From: a virus | Direction: 5' to 3' (one strand) | DNA length: 35,623 nucleotides | Virus record (IMG/VR): IMGVR_UViG_3300032249_000810 | Location: 1 to 35,623 of that record | Shown here: positions 30,617-35,623 of the stretch, one piece after another | How the letters are laid out: each line of letters opens with the position of its first letter | How positions within the stretch are numbered: the first letter of the stretch is position 1 | The notes under the pieces: model-generated | What the model saw: only the letters and a program-made list of their open reading frames with translations | Told to the model about the DNA's origin: nothing | Database searches by the model: none | Position numbers and translations under genes: made by a program

Positions 30617-31546
30617 ATGGCTGAAACTGCTGCAACTTTCATTCCGAACCATTTTCGAGATGCGTTCGCTACAAACTGGGACTTCGCTGCCCAACAGATC
30701 GGCTCGCGCCTTTCCTCCTACGTCACCATCGAGGAAGTGATGGGCGAGCGGAAACGCTTCAACCGTTACGCTCAACGCGCAAACCTGACCGTCAAGGAAG
30801 GCCGTGCTACCGCTACCAAGGTTCGCGATCAAGAAAGCGATCTTCGCTGGTTGCTCGCCGATGAATATGACGATGCCGTTCGTATCGACGAGTTCGACGA
30901 AGTGCAACTTGCTGACATCACCGGGCCGAAATCCGGCTTGATCCAGAGCATGATGAACGCGGCGAATCGCACGGCTGACCGGGTGATTCTTGACGGCATT
31001 GCGGCGGCTGCGACTATCGGCAAGAACGGGACCTCTACGGTCAACTTCGACACCACGAACCAGCGGGTTGCTGCTAACTTCAACTACGGATCTGACGGCG
31101 TGACGGTTGGAACGTCTGGTGGTCCTTTCTCTCTGGACAAGATCCGCCGTGCGAAGGAAATCATGGGCGCGGCGGAAGCCTTGCAAGATTCCGGTGCCGA
31201 CTCTCGTCCGGTGATTGTCGCTCGCATGAAGGATTTGGACAAGCTCTACGGCTTCCTCCAAACCAAGTCTCTGGATGTTCAACTGCCAAAAATGTATGAT
31301 CAAAAGTTGGTCGAGCAAATCATTGGTTGCGACATCCTGCGGAGCGAGCAAGTCTACGACGACGGAACCAACGCGTGGCTATACATGTGGGTTCCTTCTG
31401 GCGTGAAATTCGCTGCTGGTCAGTGGAAGACCTACATGGACATTCTGCCGACGCAATCCCACGCTTTGCAATGCCGGATCACCGGGCGCATGGGTGCGGT
31501 TCGCTACGACGACAAGAAGGTCGTTCGGATCGAAGTCACGAAATAA
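30617..31546 (+). CDS. Major capsid protein
   Basis: A 309-aa protein. The N-terminus FRDAFATNWDFAAQQIGSRL matches capsids of T7-like and related podoviruses. DEYDDAVRIDEFDEVQLADI (about 91-110) is the conserved acidic region, followed by MMNAANRTADRVILDGIAAA. The C-terminus has CRITGRMGAVRYDDKKVVRI. HK97-like fold is inferred. A strong terminator follows 38 bp after the stop. Confidence 0.92.
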   Translation: MAETAATFIPNHFRDAFATNWDFAAQQIGSRLSSYVTIEEVMGERKRFNRYAQRANLTVKEGRATATKVRDQESDLRWLLADEYDDAVRIDEFDEVQLADITGPKSGLIQSMMNAANRTADRVILDGIAAAATIGKNGTSTVNFDTTNQRVAANFNYGSDGVTVGTSGGPFSLDKIRRAKEIMGAAEALQDSGADSRPVIVARMKDLDKLYGFLQTKSLDVQLPKMYDQKLVEQIIGCDILRSEQVYDDGTNAWLYMWVPSGVKFAAGQWKTYMDILPTQSHALQCRITGRMGAVRYDDKKVVRIEVTK

Positions 31547-31584
31547 TCTTCGACACTGGAGGGGCCTTGCTCCTCGTTCATGGA

Positions 31585-31617
31585 GGGCGGGGAGCTTAAT
31601 TGCTCTTCGCCCTTTTT
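31585..31617 (+). terminator. Rho-independent terminator after the capsid gene
   Basis: GGGCGGGGAGC (31585-31595) pairs with GCTCTTCGCCC (31602-31612), 11 bp with two G-T wobbles and a 6-nt loop, followed by TTTTT. It would cut read-through into tail genes, as after the T7 capsid gene. Confidence 0.9.
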
Positions 31618-31630
31618 GCTGCCTACCAAA

Positions 31631-32215
31631 ATGACAGACACTCAAATTTGCAACCTCGCGCTAGGAAAGATTTCCGCGCCGTCCATCGTTGACCTGAACG
31701 AACAAAGCGCGGTTGCGGAAGTCCTCCGCACGCATTTTGAATCTGTTCGCCGCGAGGTCATCGCGTCCTCTCCTTGGCCGTTTGCAACCAAGCGCGTCAA
31801 GGCTACGCGTTTGACCGCTGGACCAGCCTGGGGATATACCTACGCCTTCCAGATGCCAACGGATTACGTGTTCGTCATCGACGCTCTAGCCGAAGATGAA
31901 TCGAGGATCGCCCGGGATCGCTACGTGGTCGAAGGCAACCAACTGCTGACCGATGAGGGGACTTGCCTTCTGAAGTATGTCGCGGAAGTGACGGACCCAA
32001 ACCAGTTTCCAATGCTGTTCGTGAATGCGTTCTCGCATCTCCTAGCGGCTCGGATCTGTCCGGCGTTGACCGGGAACGCGCAACTCGGGGCTCTGCTTGA
32101 GTCCCAGGTTCCCGACCTGATCTCCAAGGGATCGGCCAGCAATCAAAACGAGTCGAGAGACCGTCAGGTTGACTACACGCTATTTTGCGAGAGCATTTCC
32201 GCTCGCTACAGTTAA
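31631..32215 (+). CDS. Tail tubular protein A (gp11-like)
   Basis: A 194-aa protein. ATG at 31631 was chosen because an upstream frame start lies in the terminator. Typical features: MTDTQICNLALGKISAPSI, DLNEQSAVAEVLRTHFESVR, PWPFATKRVKATRL, YTYAFQMPTDYVFVIDAL and ANAFSHLLAARI-like FVNAFSHLLAARICPAL. It forms the adaptor ring between portal and tail. It is separated from tail tubular B by an HNH gene. Confidence 0.92.
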   Translation: MTDTQICNLALGKISAPSIVDLNEQSAVAEVLRTHFESVRREVIASSPWPFATKRVKATRLTAGPAWGYTYAFQMPTDYVFVIDALAEDESRIARDRYVVEGNQLLTDEGTCLLKYVAEVTDPNQFPMLFVNAFSHLLAARICPALTGNAQLGALLESQVPDLISKGSASNQNESRDRQVDYTLFCESISARYS

Positions 32216-32219
32216 ACTT

Positions 32220-32234
32220 GTGTTATACTAACAC
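32220..32234. promoter_or_regulatory. Inverted repeat before the second HNH gene
   Basis: GTGTTA-TAC-TAACAC, a perfect 6-bp inverted repeat, lies two bases before the ATG at 32237. It overlaps a TATACT hexamer that could be a -10 element. A private promoter/operator for the homing endonuclease is possible. Confidence 0.35.
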
Positions 32235-32236
32235 CC

Positions 32237-32755
32237 ATGACGATTGACGGCGTTGAGTTGTTTGTTATCCCAGGAATCGACAACTACCTTATTTCTCGAT
32301 GCGGGAAAGTTTGGAGCATGGCTAGAAAGATTCCGACAAAAGGCGGGGCTATGTATTCCCGTCGAGGTAGATGGTTGAAACAAGTTCCGACAACGGCTGG
32401 ATATCCCCGCGTTACAATCGGGAAAGACAGGCTTGTGCATCGGCTCGTTGGTAGCGCCTTTCTTGGCTTGATGGAGGATCAGTGGATTGACCACAAGGAC
32501 GGCGACCGCTCCAATAATCACGTCGACAACCTCCGTATTTGTGATCCGAAGCAAAACCAATGGAACAAGAAAGGGTTTAGCAAAGGCGGGGTAAAGGGGG
32601 TTTCTCAATATAAAAAGACCGGGCGATGGAGGGCGATGATCAGAAAGAACGGGAAGAATGTTTACCTTGGTTCTTTCGGCACAAAAGAAGAAGCCGGTGA
32701 AAGATACCGGGAAGAAGCAAGAAAGCTTCACGGGGAATTCTTGAAAACTGCATAA
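32237..32755 (+). CDS. Second HNH homing endonuclease with AP2-type domain
   Basis: A 172-aa protein. The N-terminal region FVIPGIDNYLISRCGKVWSM looks like a NUMOD4-type motif. The HNH core is VHRLVGSAFLG, then WIDHKDGDRSNNHVDNLRIC. The AP2-like tail is GVKGVSQYKKTGRWRAMIRK, then YLGSFGTKEEAGERYREEA. It is inserted between tail tubular A and B, a frequent site for such mobile genes. Its stop shares one base with the ATG of the next gene (TAATG). Confidence 0.9.
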   Translation: MTIDGVELFVIPGIDNYLISRCGKVWSMARKIPTKGGAMYSRRGRWLKQVPTTAGYPRVTIGKDRLVHRLVGSAFLGLMEDQWIDHKDGDRSNNHVDNLRICDPKQNQWNKKGFSKGGVKGVSQYKKTGRWRAMIRKNGKNVYLGSFGTKEEAGERYREEARKLHGEFLKTA

Positions 32756-35022
32756 TGCTAACCCAGGTCTACTCACTTTCGGGCGGAGAGATTTCCCGTC
32801 GCCTATGGTCACGCTCCGACCTTGAACGCTATTACTCCTCGGTTGCGGAGCTTACCAACTTCCAGACGCTCCGTTATGGAGGCATCACGCGGCGGGCTGG
32901 ATTCGAGCACGTTGACACGTTCGGAACGGCTGACGTTCGCTTGATCCCGTTCCGGTATTCTGCCGGGACTGCGTTTGTCCTGGCGTTCACGGACGGCTTG
33001 ATTCGCTTTTACACTGGCGGCGCGGTTGTGACCTCTGGCGGCATTCCGGTCGAGGTTGTTTCGCCCTACTTGGAAGCCGACCTTCCGAACGTCCGCTATG
33101 AGCAGATCGGGAACGTCATCTACTTGACCCATCCGAGCTATGCGCCCCGCACCCTCACGCGGGTTTCAGATACGTCTTGGACGCTTGCGACGTTTGCGTT
33201 GTCTGCGCACCCGTTCAAAGATGAGAACACCGTTACAACGCTGACCGTGACTCCATCGGCGACCACGGGAACGGGCGTTACACTCACGGCATCGGCTGCG
33301 CTCTGGGATGCTGAACACGTTGGGGCCCGGTGGCGCATTGGGCACGTTCGGGCGGCGAATACGGTTTCGGTTGCGCTGACCGGAACCGGCAATTCGTCTT
33401 CGCTTTTGGTCCAGGGGGATTACGTCTTCCGCACATCGGGAACCTGGACGGCTACCGTTGCAATTCAGGAGAGCCTGGACGGCTCAACCTGGGAAACGGT
33501 CCAATCCTGGGCGGCTGCCAACGATACGAACATCACGTTCAACGGCTATTCTGACCGGCCTGTTTACGTTCGAGCGTCGGTCACTGCTTACACGTCCAGT
33601 TCCGGCACTCCCTCGGCATCGGTCGACGCATTGGATACCGTCGTTTGGGGCTCTGCGCTCATCACTGCGCGGGCCTCGTCCACGTCCGTCACAGTCACAA
33701 TTGAGGAACCTCTGTTCTCAACCGGGGCGACCTACTACCATGCAGAAGGATCATGGAGCGCAGCGGCTGGATACCCTCGCCAAGTGCTTTTGCACGAGGG
33801 GCGACTATGGTTTGCGGGGACCACGGATGAACCGTTGACCCTCTGGGCGTCCGCTGTCGATCAATACAACGACTTCCGGCGTCTTGCTGGCGCTCCTGAT
33901 CTTGCGATTCAGCGGACGCTTTATAGCGCAACGGCGGACCAAATCCAATGGATGATTTCCCGTGGTGGGGCCATCATCGTGGGGACTGCAGGCGACGAGT
34001 GGGTAATCCGCAACGCGGCGGATCTTGACAACGCGGAAGCGGCCAAGTCTACAGCCTACGGTTCTGCGGATGTTGCGGCTGTCGAGCTTAATGACTCGCT
34101 CCTTTTCATCGAGAGGCGAGGGGAGCGGATGCGCGACTATATCGGGCTAGACGTTCAACGCGATGACCTGGCGCGGGATCCATACGCGGCGGGCGACCTT
34201 ACCCGGGTGGCGGAGCATATCACGAAGACCGGCATCAAGCAGATGGCGGTGAGTCAGCAACCTGACCCGATCATCTGGGCGGTCGTCAATGGCAACCTGA
34301 TTGGCCTGACCTATGACCGGGCGGAAAACGTGATGGGTTGGCATCGTCACACGGTTTCCGGCACCGTGATGAGCGTTGCGACGATCCCAGGAACCTACGG
34401 CGATGAGGTTTGGATCGCAGTGACCCGGGCCGGCCAAAGTCGCATCGAAAGAATGCACCCGGCAACGCCTGAAAATGCGCTTGCGGGGCTCACTTCGGAT
34501 TGTCTCTTTCTCGATGCCGGAAAGCTGGTCAACCTTGGGACTTCGGGGACGGTCGTGAGCGGCCTGGATCACCTGAACGGCATGACGGTTGACGTTCTGG
34601 TGGACGGCGGGACGCATCCGCAAGTTGTCGTTTCGGGCGGCTTTATCACATTGGAGCGGGCTGGGACAAAGATTGCTGTCGGCTTGCCTGTTGTTGCTTT
34701 GGTCGAACTGCTTCCGCTGGTCGCGCAAACGCAATCAGGATCGACTCGCAATCTGATCGGGCGCGTGTCTGAAGTCACAGTAGACATTCATCAGACGTTC
34801 GGCCTTGAGTATGCGGATAGCATCAACGGGCGCTGGTATGCTCTGACGCAACGGATTGGCACGGATGATCCTATGCTTCCTCCTCCGCTGCGTTCTGAAC
34901 CTGTGCAGCTGCCGGTTGCTGGTGCATATTCCAGGGCTCCACGTATCAAGATGCGCCAAGCGGTCCCGCTTCCGGCGACTATTCTTGGTTTGTCGGTATC
35001 CTGGGAAGCGTCCGAGCGTTGA
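32755..35022 (+). CDS. Tail tubular protein B (gp12-like)
   Basis: A 755-aa protein. Conserved start MLTQVYSLSGGEISRRLWSR, then LERYYSSVAELTNFQTLRYG, and GGITRRAGFEHV are hallmarks of gp12-like nozzle proteins. QVLLHEGRLWFAGTTDEPLT and WASAVDQYNDF are also typical. It forms the tail nozzle. The internal section (about 200-310) is Thr/Ser-rich and variable. Confidence 0.94.
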   Translation: MLTQVYSLSGGEISRRLWSRSDLERYYSSVAELTNFQTLRYGGITRRAGFEHVDTFGTADVRLIPFRYSAGTAFVLAFTDGLIRFYTGGAVVTSGGIPVEVVSPYLEADLPNVRYEQIGNVIYLTHPSYAPRTLTRVSDTSWTLATFALSAHPFKDENTVTTLTVTPSATTGTGVTLTASAALWDAEHVGARWRIGHVRAANTVSVALTGTGNSSSLLVQGDYVFRTSGTWTATVAIQESLDGSTWETVQSWAAANDTNITFNGYSDRPVYVRASVTAYTSSSGTPSASVDALDTVVWGSALITARASSTSVTVTIEEPLFSTGATYYHAEGSWSAAAGYPRQVLLHEGRLWFAGTTDEPLTLWASAVDQYNDFRRLAGAPDLAIQRTLYSATADQIQWMISRGGAIIVGTAGDEWVIRNAADLDNAEAAKSTAYGSADVAAVELNDSLLFIERRGERMRDYIGLDVQRDDLARDPYAAGDLTRVAEHITKTGIKQMAVSQQPDPIIWAVVNGNLIGLTYDRAENVMGWHRHTVSGTVMSVATIPGTYGDEVWIAVTRAGQSRIERMHPATPENALAGLTSDCLFLDAGKLVNLGTSGTVVSGLDHLNGMTVDVLVDGGTHPQVVVSGGFITLERAGTKIAVGLPVVALVELLPLVAQTQSGSTRNLIGRVSEVTVDIHQTFGLEYADSINGRWYALTQRIGTDDPMLPPPLRSEPVQLPVAGAYSRAPRIKMRQAVPLPATILGLSVSWEASER

Positions 35023-35054
35023 CATAGTGCGAAAACCTGCATAGTAGGGAGATC

Positions 35055-35623
35055 ATGGCTTTTCCTCTTCTTGGTATTCTCGCGGGCGCATCCGCTGGCG
35101 GGCAAGTATTGGGCGGCTTGGCTGGCAACAAGGGCGCGAAAGAGTCGGCATCCGCGCAAGTCCGAGCGGGCCGAATCGAGTTTAAGGCCGCGCAAGCAAA
35201 CGCAAAGCTGTTCGATGCACAAGCGAAGCAGCTTCAGAAGAATGCCGGTGAGGCTATTTGGCGCGGGAAGTTCATTGCGGGACAGATCCGGCAACAATCG
35301 GAAATCAATACCTTCCTTTCGGGCATCGAATACACGGAGCAACTACGGATGGCCGACGTGATCGACCGGCAAAGCGGCCAAGCTCTTTCCCTGGCGCTAT
35401 CCAAAGAGGCGGAATTCGCCATTGAAGCAAAGGCCGTTGACGATGCCGCTATGGTGGCAGGGGTTCGGCAAGCGAAGGCAGGGCGGGAATTTCTCGGGCG
35501 CGAGCGTCAGGCTACGGCGTCCAGTGGTTTCGTCGGATCCGGCAGTGAGCTTGACCGGCTGGTTGAATCTTCCTCTCGCCTTGAGTCTGAGCGGTTCACA
35601 ATGGCAACGGAGGCGGCGAACGA
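35055..35623 (+). CDS. Internal virion protein gp14-like, 3' truncated
   Basis: ATG at 35055, preceded by AGGGAG, opens a frame that runs off the window with 189 full codons. The N-terminus MAFPLLGILAGASAGGQVLG is a hydrophobic Gly-rich segment. Helical coils follow (QVRAGRIEFKAAQANAKLFD), then GREFLGRERQATASSGFVGS, the typical 'R(A)xxASSG(F/V)' motif of podovirus internal proteins. It is probably ejected to form the outer-membrane part of the channel. The missing remainder and the left edge of the window do not join in frame. Confidence 0.85.
   Translation, partial: MAFPLLGILAGASAGGQVLGGLAGNKGAKESASAQVRAGRIEFKAAQANAKLFDAQAKQLQKNAGEAIWRGKFIAGQIRQQSEINTFLSGIEYTEQLRMADVIDRQSGQALSLALSKEAEFAIEAKAVDDAAMVAGVRQAKAGREFLGRERQATASSGFVGSGSELDRLVESSSRLESERFTMATEAAN

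Noticed and set aside
1-35623. Window as a complete circular genome
   Set aside because: Joining the right edge to the left edge puts the gp14-like frame out of phase with the giant gene, and both genes are cut, so a segment is missing.
1-35623. Phage-encoded RNA polymerase or DNA polymerase as in T7
   Set aside because: No ORF with polymerase motifs was found; replication genes are of the initiator/loader type.

Overview
The window is most of the genome of a temperate, podovirus-like phage. It carries a T7-type virion module: terminase, connector-type portal, scaffold, major capsid, tail tubular A and B, gp14-like and giant internal virion proteins, and a T7-gp17-type fibre anchor. It also carries a lambda-style lysogeny and replication set: a tyrosine integrase with a tRNA-derived att site, DNA-binding regulators, ERF annealase plus RecB/Cas4-like nuclease, and a replication initiator-like protein plus DnaC-like loader. 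No DNA or RNA polymerase gene is visible. The integrase C-terminus (MGHTSMAMFFRHYR, then REQAELYW) and the scarcity of Shine-Dalgarno sites resemble what I know from Verrucomicrobiota. That host assignment is an inference of moderate to low confidence. Both edges cut genes: the giant internal protein on the left lacks its N-terminus, and a gp14-like gene on the right lacks its C-terminus. The missing segment presumably joins them across the circle.

Layout. 1-6123 (+): giant internal virion protein. 6086-6447 (-): two small membrane proteins. 6555-7061 (+): HNH/AP2 homing endonuclease. 7087-7204: promoter, operator-like site and tRNA-Met. 7212-8373 (+): zinc-ribbon protein, amidase endolysin and a small Trp-rich protein. 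8374-8664: attP region. 8665-12263 (+): integrase, second tail fibre and fibre-associated protein. 12265-19214 (-): one long early operon that ends in a strong terminator. In transcription order it encodes an excisionase-like HTH protein, ERF, a small His-Ala-Asp repeat protein, a PD-(D/E)XK nuclease, a PAPS-reductase-like PP-loop protein, a conserved 107-aa protein, a small replication-associated protein, an initiator-like protein, an AAA+ loader, a small protein, a metallophosphoesterase and a 119-aa conserved protein.

19.2-20.3 kb: control region with a ribbon-helix-helix-like regulator and two small genes. 20.3-21.45 kb (-): an HNH nuclease with two C-terminal HTH modules, overlapping a DUF2637-like four-helix membrane protein that also ends in an HTH. 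21.57-22.06 kb (+): putative small terminase or DNA-binding protein. 22.1-23.1 kb: one minus-strand gene and a roughly 560-bp region with 12-bp repeats. 23.1-35.6 kb (+): tail fibre, small lysis/packaging genes, terminase, portal, scaffold, head protein, capsid, tail tubular A, a second HNH/AP2 gene, tail tubular B and gp14-like protein.

The most striking pattern is a dispersed heptamer, GTATGAC/GTCATAC. It occurs in pairs 21 bp apart at three control sites, two of which overlap start codons. It also occurs in looser pairs 11 bp apart over the tRNA-Met promoter and upstream of the main fibre. This looks like a phage operator system. The second candidate novelty is the pair of unrelated proteins (HNH nuclease and DUF2637-type membrane protein) sharing the same kind of HTH tail.
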